A program made the translations under genes and the position numbers. This document shows positions 22,853-32,300 of a stretch of 64,000 bases of DNA, one piece after another. The stretch's first letter is position 1, and every line of letters starts with the position of its first letter. The notes beneath the pieces were generated by a model that had not been told where the DNA came from, ran no database searches, and saw nothing but the letters and a program-made list of their open reading frames with translations. The DNA is from Dactylorhiza incarnata (taxonomy: Eukaryota; Streptophyta; Magnoliopsida; Asparagales; Orchidaceae): the NCBI GenBank assembly GCA_033032865.1, contig JAWHQI010000305.1, forward strand, positions 2,541,001 to 2,605,000, given 5' to 3'.

Positions 22853-24253
22853 GGGCATTGTTATAAGTAGACCAAGTTTGGCTATATACAAACCATTACT
22901 ATATACAAACCATATTAATTCGAAAACGACTATATGTAGACAAAATTGTTATATGTAGACCAATGTAAAAATAAAAAAAAACAATTTTTTATATGCAATC
23001 AACTAATATTATATTAGCAAACAACTATTAGTTAAACATTACAAAAAAGGATGTAATTCAAGACATATGAAAGATGTAATTCCCCCCAAAAAAATCTTGA
23101 ATTCAAAAATTTGAAAGGATCTTCTTTGTCGTTCATCATCTTCGCCAAGTGAAACGAGTCTGCAATCAATAAATAAAATTTAGATATCGGATTGAATCGA
23201 ACTTTTTATTAAATAAAATGTTAAATTTCAAAAATCTAAAAAATAATTTATACTTTGAAGCCACCCAAATCTACTACATCACATGTTGCGGATATTTGTT
23301 GATTTGGAATTTGTACTCGTGCAATGTATTTCTTCTCCCATGTGCTTGCAATTGGATCACGAAACTTTCTCCAAGAGGAGACAATATGAGGTAGTGGACA
23401 CCCTTTCTACATCACCAAATGTACGGAATGATTGCCCAATCAATCAAATCTTCCTTTGACGCAAATACAATGTTTGTTTGAAAGAATGAAGTCACATCTA
23501 CATAAGAAATTTAACAAACAATACGGAGTAACTACCGGGTTCGCAAGCAATACAATGCATATGAATGAACATTTTTTGATAGATTACAATACCATATTCT
23601 GGTATAGACGAAGGAACCTCCACATTATCCGACTCTATTGCTCTAAGTGCTAATGATTGATCCTAACAAAATATGCAATAAAGAAAACTTTAAATTATGT
23701 ATAGCACTGGAAATAGCTACAACACTTCACTGGGCGGAATGCAGGGATTTTAACAACCAAAACCTCATTTAGGGAGGAGAAATGCCGTGAAAATGATTCT
23801 CAAAATTAAACAACAACCAAACCCTAATAAACAAAATGAAAGGGCTGAGATTTTTGATTACCTCATTTCGGGAGAAGAAATTTTAATCCAGAGCAAACTG
23901 GGCGGATTCGCATAGGTCGACGTCGTCCGAGAGACTGTTTCCGTCACCATCGCCGGAAGGGGGCTGGTCACCTGCCTTGCAGAAGCTCCCTGGGGTGGTC
24001 GCCAGTGATTTTTCGGTCGACATTGGCCACCGACGAGCTTGGCGTTTGCACGGGAGGCGGGATCTGGAGGGGGTATCGGGAGAGCATGGGAAATGTGGAG
24101 CGGCTAGGGCTGATGTTTTTAGAAAAGAAACGAGATTTTGTTTTGGAGGGAGGGGGAAGTATTAAAGTGGTTTGTATATAGTAGAAAAAAAGACCAAAAT
24201 ATCAAAATTTCGGTTTGTATATAGCCAAATAAGGTCTACTTATAACAATGCCC
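22853..24253. mobile_element. TIR element K, 1.4 kb, 8-bp duplication
   Basis: Inverted ends: GGGCATTGTTATAAGTAGAC at 22853 and its complement at 24253, with similarity extending to about 43 bp, including TTTGGCTATATACAAACC on both sides. The 8-bp duplication TTAATTTA flanks it, and the RNase H frame of B is restored on removal. Most of the body is AT-rich. A GC-rich block lies at about 23880-24130. The TIR is long and starts with G, suggesting a Mutator-like element, whereas 8 bp would also fit hAT. No transposase domain is certain. A minus-strand reading around 23470-23490 (VFASKEDLIDW) faintly resembles the start of FAR1/MULE-related proteins. Confidence 0.75.
23883..24023 (-). CDS. 46-codon ORF in the GC-rich block of element K
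   Basis: Minus strand, starting MSTEKSLATTPGSFCKAGD and ending ESAQFALD, then stop. The block is much richer in G+C than the rest of K and is followed on the minus strand by GAG|GTAATC, a possible splice donor. It could be a first exon of a degenerate transposon gene or a captured host gene fragment. I recognise no domain. It may equally be chance. Confidence 0.2.
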   Translation of the reverse strand: MSTEKSLATTPGSFCKAGDQPPSGDGDGNSLSDDVDLCESAQFALD

Positions 24254-24261
24254 TTAATTTA

Positions 24262-24900
24262 TCTAACAAATATGCGGCCAGATATTGAGTTTGCAGTAAA
24301 TACCATCTCAAGGTTTATGAGCAAACCGAGTAGCGTTCACTTTGAATCTACGAAAATAATTTTACGGTATATTCAAGGCACAAAAACCTACGGTCTCATT
24401 TGCTGAAATAAAAGTAATGGGAAGCTTATTGGTTACACTGATTCAGAGTGGGGAAGAAGTATTGAAGATAGCAGAAGCTCGAGTGGCTTCATATTTTTCT
24501 TAGGGTACAATGCAATCTCCTGGAATTCCAGAAAACAACAATTGGTTGCTCTAAGCTCAGTTGAAGCATAATATATGGTGCCAAGCAAAGTTACTAGTGA
24601 AGCCATATGGTTAAGAAGATTAGTAGAAGAAATTACTCAAGAAACGAAAAAAGTGACTGAAATTTTCTGTAATAGCTCACTACCATAGCATTAGCTAAAA
24701 AACCTGTGTTTCATAGCTGAAACAAGCATAATAGACATCATATATCATCATATCAGGGAAAATTTAGAGAAGGGGGAATAAAACTTGAACACATCACCAC
24801 CGAGCAGCAGATTGTAGATCTGCTTGCAAAACCCTTAGCAAGACCATGATACGAAAGCATCAAGAAGAAGATGGGAGTTGAAGACCTCTCAGCTTAAGAG
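24262..24900 (+). pseudogene. RNase H remnant of element B
   Basis: Traces of the copia RNase H across several frames: NMRPDIEFAVNTIS, SSGFIFFLGYNAIS, LVALSSVEA, HITTEQQIVDLLAKPLA and KKMGVEDLSA. Many stops. The 3' LTR starts at 24902. Confidence 0.75.
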
Positions 24901-24901
24901 A

Positions 24902-25256
24902 TGTTAAAACAAATGAAAGAAGGTGTAAGCTGAAGAGGTAAAACAAGCAGAGCCATCAGACTAGCGGCGACGCTCCTACAACAACTCATCCGGCGTGAAA
25001 GAAGACGTGCAGATAAAGGCACGACTTTAGACCTGCAGAGAAGAAACGCAACCCATCAGAAAGGTGCAACTTTTTTAAATGGCAGCCTTGGTTCATTTCT
25101 ATATAAATGCTTGTGTAGTCCCAAGACAAAAACAGATATTATTGTTATTAAGTGATGTTATGAGATTGTTGCTTTGCCGTGTGTGCCATATCAGACAAAA
25201 GTTATCATTTTTCTACCGTTGATATTTTATGTATTATCTTTTCAATTTTGTTATCA
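24902..25256 (+). repeat. 3' LTR of copia element B
   Basis: TGTTAAAAC ... TGTTATCA, 355 bp, followed by the duplication AAGTT (25257-25261). Confidence 0.85.
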
Positions 25257-25261
25257 AAGTT

Positions 25262-25520
25262 GGTATGAGGAATCCCAAGTTCAAGGGTAGGTCTTGGCCA
25301 ATTGAGTTTATGGAATGGATTTGACGCCTTGGCCGAATATTTGATGACAAAGCCTATTCTGATGAGAGAGATACAAGGAGGCTATAGCCAAGCTGATGAA
25401 GCATGCAAATATAGGGTGAAAGAGTTTGAAAGCCCAAAATGTTGGACAAAGCTTAAGCATCTTATAACAAAGTGATGCATGATACATACTTGAGCATCTT
25501 AGCGCGTAGCTCATCACATT
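25262..25520 (+). pseudogene. Gypsy-type gag remnant (host of element B)
   Basis: Readings NPKFKGRSWPIEFMEWI, LGRIFDDKAYSDERD, LMKHANIG and PKCWTKLKHLITK resemble the start of plant Ty3/gypsy gag, with the pattern F-x-G-x-x-x-x-x-EF-x-x-W ... ERVFDYK ... KHA-x-x-WW. It should be joined to the PBS at 3221 when B is removed. Several stops. Only about 250 bp are recognisable. Confidence 0.45.
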
Positions 25521-26233
25521 TTGGTGTTGATTGTTGGTATTATCATTCTTTATCTATTGGAGAGAGTAGGCAACAACAAGAAATTGTTGTTGAGGTGAAG
25601 AATCGTGAGTCTTTTGTGACCGAGATAAGTGCAGTCAAGCTTAGTGCGTGAGACATCACCATGATCTCTAGTGGTGTTGCTCCTCCTGTGATGTTGCATC
25701 GTGAGGAAAATATTTTTGGAAATGTATTGGTTTATGTGTGCTTTTGTGAACATCAAATGAAGGCAGGTGGTTGTATTGATGAAAGGGATTTTGAGGTAGT
25801 GGCAACATCAGTAGAGGCAGTTCTAATAAGCGGCGGCGATATCTTTGGCACTCCAGACCTATCCGCTGCAATGAGTAGGATGCACCAATGTTTCGGTGAT
25901 TGTGTTTTGGTGAACTCTCCTGTGTTGAACTCAGTAGGCATTGATGTTATATTTTTCGGGGTTATTTGTTGTACTTTCTCTTTCATATGCCCTTCTCCAT
26001 ATCATCATCACAATATACAAAATTTATTAGCATTTCAACTAGGTATATTTGGGGGTATCCAGGAGTTTTAAATTTAAAAATAAAAGACAGTTTTCAAGAG
26101 TTCTGAAAATGGGTTTCCGAAAGTTTCCCGACTCCAAAACATTTCAGTTATGACATGTGATGTTGTTGCAAGTATTTGTGCTTCCTAGGTTCTTGTGCGG
26201 AGGGTCAGAGCTTGATGAATTATTCTATAATTG
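25521..26233 (+). other. Unassigned sequence left of element G
   Basis: An open frame at 25661-26071 has no recognised domain. It may be decayed interior of the element that hosts B. The region continues beyond G at 40164. Confidence 0.3.
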
Positions 26234-26528
26234 TGTTATGGGATCTATTTATTATTATTATTATTTATTTCCATATATGCTTTTATTTTGTCATAAGAGA
26301 GGCGTCCTTATATGACGCATGATTTGTGTCGTGTCTTTTTTAGTCGTGTGTCCAAGTTTTTCGTTATTTCCTTTAGTGTTATTTCCTTTTTGGTGTCGAT
26401 TGTAAGTCCTATTTAAATGACCTAATGGATCGTGTATCGGTATGCAAGAAATAAAGTCTATTTCCTTCCTCTAAAATTGTGAGATATTGGTAGCTCTCTC
26501 CTCCAACGAGCAAGCCCCGCTTAGGCAG
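26234..26528 (+). repeat. 5' LTR of element G, first part
   Basis: Nearly identical to the start of the 3' LTR at 39793. It is interrupted after GCTTAGGCAG by element F and continues at 37937-38004. Confidence 0.9.
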
Positions 26529-27947
26529 TGATGAGTCCCAATTATATACACATTTATGGACTCATCTGGGCCGATTTTCTAGTCTTTGCACTTCACTTTA
26601 GACATGTTTTCATTCCTATTTAATACTCCATGCTAAGTGCACTTCTAGGCCCGTTTTGGTGTTATTTCTTGTTCATCTTCGTTACTAGTTTTCATGCAGT
26701 GTTAAGTGCCACCTTCAGTGGCTAGACTGGTGTTGTATGCTGGAACAGGAGTCGTGCAGGTGTTCCCGGTACAATTCTGTACAGGAACACTGCGCACGAT
26801 CACTGACTCTATCGCGCACGACCACTGGTCGTGCGCCACTGATCGTGCGCACTTAACGCCCATTTTATGAGTTCTGTCTTGCTTATCGCACGACCATTTA
26901 CGATGGTGCGCACGACCACTGGTCGTGCGCCATTGGTCGTGCGAACATGTATTTTATAAATTTCTTTCATTTCAGGCTCCGCCCAGGCAGCGCGCACGAT
27001 CGCAGAACTCCAGTGCGCACGACCACTGGTCGTGCGCCAATGACCGTGCGCAGTATTCAGTCCAGCGCCTATATATATGCCTGTTCCGCTTTTAGGGCGG
27101 GATCGAGCCGCCGGGAGCGCGAGTGGCAGTCCGTACGCCGGCGATTTCCATTCCTGGACACCTCCACTTCATCTCCTACGCAAGGGGAAGTCCTCTCCAA
27201 CCATTCCAAGCATTTCTCCATTGTCCGGGAGCATTCTCCACCATCCGCAAGCCCTCAAGCAGCTGTTTTTTCCACTCCAGTCCGGTGAGAAGAAGAGGAA
27301 TCCTGAGGTAGAAGACGACGGAACCACGTAGAGAGATCGTGACAGTTTCTCTACACCGGAAGCACAGTCCGCCCGAGCCCGGAGGTAGCTTGACAAACTA
27401 CCATTCCGGCCGTGAACGGCCGCTAGTCTTCATCCATTGGTTATCTCTTTCCTCTCTCCTTCGTTGTAATCTTTGAATCTTGTAAACTTGAATATCATGA
27501 TGTTTGGTTTAAATGAAATGAATGTTTCTTCTCTTTTCATCATTACTTGCTTGTGAATCGCTTCGCCTCCACTCATCCACTCACTCACTCAAGGTGTTCG
27601 ATCCGCGTTAGCAAGAGCTAACGGCGTTTGTGAAGAGGTGTTTGCGACCCTCGCCTTCCCGCACTAGAGCACGCTCCATCCGCCTCACGAAGCACGACAT
27701 CGCGGCCGTTGCATCCATCTCGCCTTGCGAAGCGGTGCTTTCGACCCGCATTTCCTGCATTGTTGTTAAGAGTAGGAAAACCCAACCAAAACCCCCTTTT
27801 TGTGTGTTTGTTTACGCTTGTGTAACAATAGTCACACAACACGATTCGTTTACTCAACCTGCATTCCTCAAGAGACCGACACTCGGGGATCCTATTCCCA
27901 AACTTTATTACTTGCGCGACCGGTGCACTTGCCGAAATATCGCATCA
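26529..27947 (+). repeat. 5' LTR of Athila-like element F
   Basis: 1419 bp. Three copies of a 23-bp palindrome with arms GCGCACGACCA and TGGTCGTGCGC and one central base lie at 26814-26836, 26908-26930 and 27015-27037. A TATATATA box follows at about 27070. This suggests that the palindromes lie in U3 upstream of the transcription start. Confidence 0.92.
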
Positions 27948-27953
27948 AGTTTT

Positions 27954-27971
27954 TGGCGCCGTTGCCGGGGA
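27954..27971 (+). other. Primer-binding site of element F (tRNA-Asp)
   Basis: TGGCGCCGTTGCCGGGGA matches the complement of the 3' end of tRNA-Asp, the primer used by Athila-type elements. It starts 6 bases after the LTR. Confidence 0.9.
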
Positions 27972-27996
27972 ATGCAGACGTGATGAATTCGTCTGC

Positions 27997-30321
27997 GTGA
28001 AAAATCGTTACACGAGGAACTTTTCTCTTTTATTATTTCTCTTTGTTTACCTCTGTTGTCTTTGCTTATTTTTGATACGCACATTTCTTTACCTTCGTTC
28101 TTTCCATCGTGCGCTAATCTTTTGGGTTTTAAGTATTCCTAGCATGACCTCCATTCAGGAATACATCTATCAAGGAAGTTTAAATGATCTAAAGGTTCAA
28201 GCACAAAGGAACGATCATGACTTCGGGATTTCCTCCGACATCATTGAGTATATGACTGGGAACTGCAAGTTCAGTGGGGATAAACATGAAGATGCGGTGC
28301 AACACGTGCAGGACTTCTTAGAAATTTACTATACATGTATATTCAGTGGAGTTGAAAACGACCCGCAAAAGATCCTAGCATTTTCATTTTCCCTACATAA
28401 TAAAGCCAAAAGCTGGTACTGGGATTTCCGGAAAAGAGAGGCGACCTCATGGAAGCAGCTCGAGGGGAGATTTTTGCATGAGTTTCAACACCGTACTCGA
28501 GTGTTGGACAAGTACAGGGAACTCATAACCTTCGGTCAGGGAAAGGAGGAGACGCTAGTTGATGCTTGGGAGCGTTTTCAATCCCTGCATCGGGGATGCT
28601 ACCGTGAAGATCTATCAGAAGTCTTTCTAATTCAGATTTTTTATTTCGGCGTGTTGGACAAATTCCGTCTGTTATTCGATGTGGCAGCCGGAGGGGCCCT
28701 GTTTAATAAATCGGGGAAGGACACGTGGGAAGTGGTCGTGAATATTGTTCACACCAGCCAGCACTGGAGTCATGTCATTTTTTCCCCCAGTACTGCTGAA
28801 GTGAATGCAGTAACATTCCACGGAGCAGCGGGTCACGTGCCGTCAGGGCAAACGGAGCCGTTAGCAGCTTTGGTGGTCGGGATGCTGGATAAAATGAATG
28901 ACCAATCTTCCGCAATTCAACAACTTCACTCCACTATAGGGATTCTTACCAATGTTGTTTCTGGGCTTGCAAGTCAGCATCCGGAGTCTGTGAATACCAT
29001 GCGATTGAGAAGTGGTAGAGGTGTTGACAATCCTCCTCGACAGGAACCACTTGTGAGGCCCACTGACAAGTGTAATTCAGACATGGCCGAGAAGCAGACT
29101 CAGATTCATGTTGAGCCAGACCTCGTGAGCGAGGCACGACCCTCGGGAAGTGTTGTTCACCCCCCATTCCCCCACAGGTTGCGAAACGAGAAATCCGAGA
29201 AGCAGTTCCGCAAATTCCTGGAAATAATGAAAGGAGTGCAAGTGAGCATACCTCTGATTGAAGCCATTTCTCAAATGCCGGGCTACTCCAAGTTCTTGAA
29301 AGACTTGATTTCGAAGCGGAGACTGTTGGAGGATCTCAAGACTATCGACCTCACTGAGGAGTGCTCCGCCATCATCTCCAATATGCCCACAAAGTGCAAA
29401 GATCCGGGCAGCTTCACTATTCCGTGCAGGATCGGTCATCACCGTTTCAGCCAGGCGCTCTGTGATTTGGGAGCATCAATCAACTTGATGCCGCTCTCTA
29501 TCTTTCGTGAACTAGGTGCAGGGACCTTGAAGCCGACACGGGTAATGCTACAGCTAGCTGATCGGTCGATCAAAAAACCATCTGGAATTGTCGAGGACCT
29601 CACAATAGTAGTAAACGGCCTCGCATTTCCAGCCGATTTCGTCATCCTCGACATGAAGGTTGATACTATGGTGCCCATTATCTTGGGGCGGCCCTTTCTC
29701 GCTACTGCTCGTGCTATCATTAATGTGGAGCAGGGGGAGCTCACGCTCAGATTGGGGGAGGACGCTATATCCTTTAATGTCCACAACCCTTCGCAACTCT
29801 TCCAAATCACGGAATGCGAACCGACTGAGCTGCTTGAAGAATTCGATGACCAGATCGATGTGGATTTGGATGACTGCGAGATGTGTTGGCGGCGCGAGGA
29901 CTTGGGCAATGACGGTGCTCATTCGAACCAGCCCGATAGTCCACATTCAATTGGAGGGCCATCCAGTGATTCTGCTGATCCAAACATTTATCCGACCCTC
30001 AAACAACTACCGGATTCTCTAAAGTACGTTTTTCTTGGAGAAAATGCCACGCATCCAGTGATTATTTCCGCAGCTCTTTCCGCCGCCAACGAAACCGCAT
30101 TAGTGGGTGTGCTGAGAAAGTACCATAAAGTCTTCGGACGCTCTCTTGCAGACATTAAGGGAATCAGCCCCACGGTCTGCATGATCCTTCTTGAAGATCA
30201 GTACAAACCCTCAGCACAGCCCCAAAGGCGTTTGAACCCAAAAATGCAAGAGGTAGTGAAGGCAGAAGTGATAAAGCTCTTAGACGCTGGCATCATTTAC
30301 CCAATCAGCGACAGCAAATGA
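27997..30321 (+). CDS. gag-protease-RT start of element F
   Basis: A 774-codon open frame. The natural start is probably the ATG at 28144 (MTSIQEYIYQG), since the upstream 49 residues are hydrophobic leader-like sequence. Residues about 90-250 are Retrotrans_gag: HVQDFLEIYYTC, KAKSWYWDFRKREATSWKQL and FLHEFQHRTRVLDKYREL. The region near residues 390-620 has Athila-type retropepsin: LCDLGASINLMPLSIF with the active-site D-L-G-A-S, then VMLQLADRSIKKPSGIVEDL, FPADFVILDM and VPIILGRPFLATARAIINV. The RT N-terminus begins at about residue 740 (LNPKMQEVVKAEVIKLLDAG). The frame ends in a TGA that replaces the usual tryptophan codon of the motif SDSKW-VSPV, and coding resumes at once downstream. This single stop separates gag-protease from most of RT. 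Confidence 0.85.
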   Translation: MKNRYTRNFSLLLFLFVYLCCLCLFLIRTFLYLRSFHRALIFWVLSIPSMTSIQEYIYQGSLNDLKVQAQRNDHDFGISSDIIEYMTGNCKFSGDKHEDAVQHVQDFLEIYYTCIFSGVENDPQKILAFSFSLHNKAKSWYWDFRKREATSWKQLEGRFLHEFQHRTRVLDKYRELITFGQGKEETLVDAWERFQSLHRGCYREDLSEVFLIQIFYFGVLDKFRLLFDVAAGGALFNKSGKDTWEVVVNIVHTSQHWSHVIFSPSTAEVNAVTFHGAAGHVPSGQTEPLAALVVGMLDKMNDQSSAIQQLHSTIGILTNVVSGLASQHPESVNTMRLRSGRGVDNPPRQEPLVRPTDKCNSDMAEKQTQIHVEPDLVSEARPSGSVVHPPFPHRLRNEKSEKQFRKFLEIMKGVQVSIPLIEAISQMPGYSKFLKDLISKRRLLEDLKTIDLTEECSAIISNMPTKCKDPGSFTIPCRIGHHRFSQALCDLGASINLMPLSIFRELGAGTLKPTRVMLQLADRSIKKPSGIVEDLTIVVNGLAFPADFVILDMKVDTMVPIILGRPFLATARAIINVEQGELTLRLGEDAISFNVHNPSQLFQITECEPTELLEEFDDQIDVDLDDCEMCWRREDLGNDGAHSNQPDSPHSIGGPSSDSADPNIYPTLKQLPDSLKYVFLGENATHPVIISAALSAANETALVGVLRKYHKVFGRSLADIKGISPTVCMILLEDQYKPSAQPQRRLNPKMQEVVKAEVIKLLDAGIIYPISDSK

Positions 30322-30517
30322 GTCAGCCTAGTTCAGGTGGTACCGAAAAGGGGAGGGATCACTGTTGTTGCCAATGAAAAGAATGAGTTGCTACCTGCCC
30401 GAATGATCACCGGATGGAGAGTCTGCATCGATTACCGCAAGCTAAATGATGCTACACGTAAGGACCACTTCCCACTCCCCTTCATTGATCAGATGTTAGA
30501 AAAGTTAGCGGGGCAGG
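30322..30517 (+). pseudogene. RT N-terminal segment of element F before solo LTR H
   Basis: Reads VVPKRGGITVV, TGWRVCIDYRKLNDATRKDH and FPLPFIDQMLEKLAGQ, the fingers of a gypsy reverse transcriptase in frame with the preceding CDS. It is cut by H at GCAGG (30513-30517) and continues at 32301 with [12 protein letters not shown]. Confidence 0.88.
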
Positions 30518-32300
30518 TGATGCAGGACGGCGCGTAGGGTTTGCGCGCCTGTCGGCTATTTCTAGGAAACCCTAATGCATGCAATGCAAATTTCAAATTT
30601 GAGCGGGTTTTGCACGAATTTTAAGAAATTACGCAACTTAGGTTTTTTTTTTATAAAGCACAGATCGCTATTTTGTTTAAAATGAATTTTCTTGAAATAA
30701 TGGTTCAAATTAAATCCGGGAAAAAAAATTTGCAACTTTAGTTCCGTTCCCTTTGTCGTAGCAAAACGGAAATCGTGAACTCCAAATACGTTTCCGTTTG
30801 GAGTTTTCGACGTAGCGTTCGCTGACGATACCCAAACGAATATCCAACAATGAGTCTAATTTCCTAAAGAGAAATTGTAGACTCACACAAAGAAAGAGGA
30901 AGAAGCAAGTTACCCACGGAAAGTGGTGTCTTTCCGTATCCGAAGTCGATGGCGTTCTCGCGAGGAACTCCTCGTTACCGTCGATCTCCCGTTCCGAGGT
31001 CGGCCGCTATCGCACACGGGCACCAAGGAAGCGATTCACTCACTATCACACTCAAGAGTGGTTCCACGGATTCTCACTCGCTCAAGAGTAAGGAAACCAC
31101 AAACTAAACTACCTAAATTCACTATCTACGCTCCGAGGTCGGCCGTTATCGCACACGGGCACCAAGGAGAAGTTTTGCTCACTCTCGCACGCAGGAGTAG
31201 TTCCACGAAATCTCAATCGCTCAACCTCACAAGTGGTCCCACGTAATCTATAAACAACAAGAGAAGTTGATTGCTCACAAAGATTCAACACTCAATTCTA
31301 ATTCATCCTCCTCACTAACTCTCCCTGTCACCTCTCACAGATTGCAAGCAACAAGGTACTAATACTAAGGTTACTGTTTTTCATCTCTCAAACAAACAGT
31401 AACCAGCAAACAAACATTAACCATCTTCATCTACTCACGGGAGCAAGGCCAGCAACCAAAAAAAAATTTCATTGACATTCACTGTTCATCGTCTTCAACA
31501 ATTGAAAACAACAACATAACTAATTTAATTAACAATCTCCTAATCTCACTTACAAAATCCACTCCTAACTGGAACTAAACTCAAGCAAAGCTAACACCTA
31601 CTGTTCATCGTCAACAACGACGGGAAATGGCAGCACACCAGCAGTCATCGTCATTTTCAATCTCTTCCATTTCTTCTCCCTCAAGAACTTACAGACAGCC
31701 CATTATATAGGTCTCAGAACAGTGGGTAAGCAGAAGACGGAGCACGATTTGGCGGTTGCAGGAGAACGGCCATGGCGGAGAGGCGTGGAGCTGAAACCGC
31801 CGGCTGGAATGAGGCGTCGAGGCCGGAAATGTCGCTGAAACTGTTGGAGAAGACGTGCCCTGCTGGATCGTGGGAGTTGTGGGGTGAAATAAGCGGAGAA
31901 GCAGCGTCGATGTCGTGGCGGCTTGCGAGCCCTAGCAGCGCGTGATTTCCTGGACCGGAGCGCCACAGATTTGGGAAGAAAGTGAACAGGGCAAGCCGGC
32001 TGGGGGAAATGCTGGAACCGGCTGGGCTACTGTATAGAACCGGGGGAGGGGAAAAGAACACAGTACGATTATATATATATACTTATCAAATGTTCATAAG
32101 TATATAAGTATATACATATAAGATTTGTATATATATCAAATATATATTTATATATTTTATATGTATATAAATATATAAATATATATACATATACTAATTC
32201 ACACACAAATTTAACAAATCACAAATAAAATATGATAACGGTCCGGACGGGTGCAACGTCAGACATTTTTTTTCGATCTAAACTGGGCCGGTCTCCACCA
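30518..32300 (+). mobile_element. Solo LTR H, 1.78 kb
   Basis: Starts TGATGCAGGACGG and ends GGTCTCCACCA, flanked by GCAGG (30513-30517 and 32301-32305). RT codons are contiguous when it is removed. No internal domain, PBS or polypurine tract is present, which fits a solo LTR formed by LTR-LTR recombination. It holds a direct duplication near 30990-31090 and 31130-31230, with units beginning CCGAGGTCGGCCG and CACACGGGCACCAAGGA, and an ATATATA-rich stretch at 32070-32195. A second copy of this family is inverted at 41420-43461. Confidence 0.88.

Larger units (their letters stand above)
3262..25256 (+). mobile_element. Copia retrotransposon B, decayed host of nested elements
   Basis: LTRs at 3262-3628 and 24902-25256 are flanked by the 5-bp duplication AAGTT (3257-3261 and 25257-25261). 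An initiator-Met PBS follows the 5' LTR. Coding pieces appear in copia order: gag, protease, integrase, reverse transcriptase, RNase H. The 22-kb span shrinks to roughly 3.9 kb once C, E, K, the hAT MITE and the gypsy LTR fragment are removed, so B has also lost coding sequence, notably from mid-gag to protease. Many stops and frameshifts make it defective. Each insertion falls inside a B reading frame that resumes on the other side, which confirms the boundaries. Confidence 0.85.

Noticed and set aside
24902..26233. Continuation of element B past 25256
   Set aside because: LTR end and AAGTT duplication are clear. Sequence beyond reads as gypsy-type gag, not copia.
27069..27331. Frames repeated at 27.0-27.9 and 36.9-37.9 kb as a gene pair
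   Set aside because: Both sets lie in the two LTRs of Athila-like element F.
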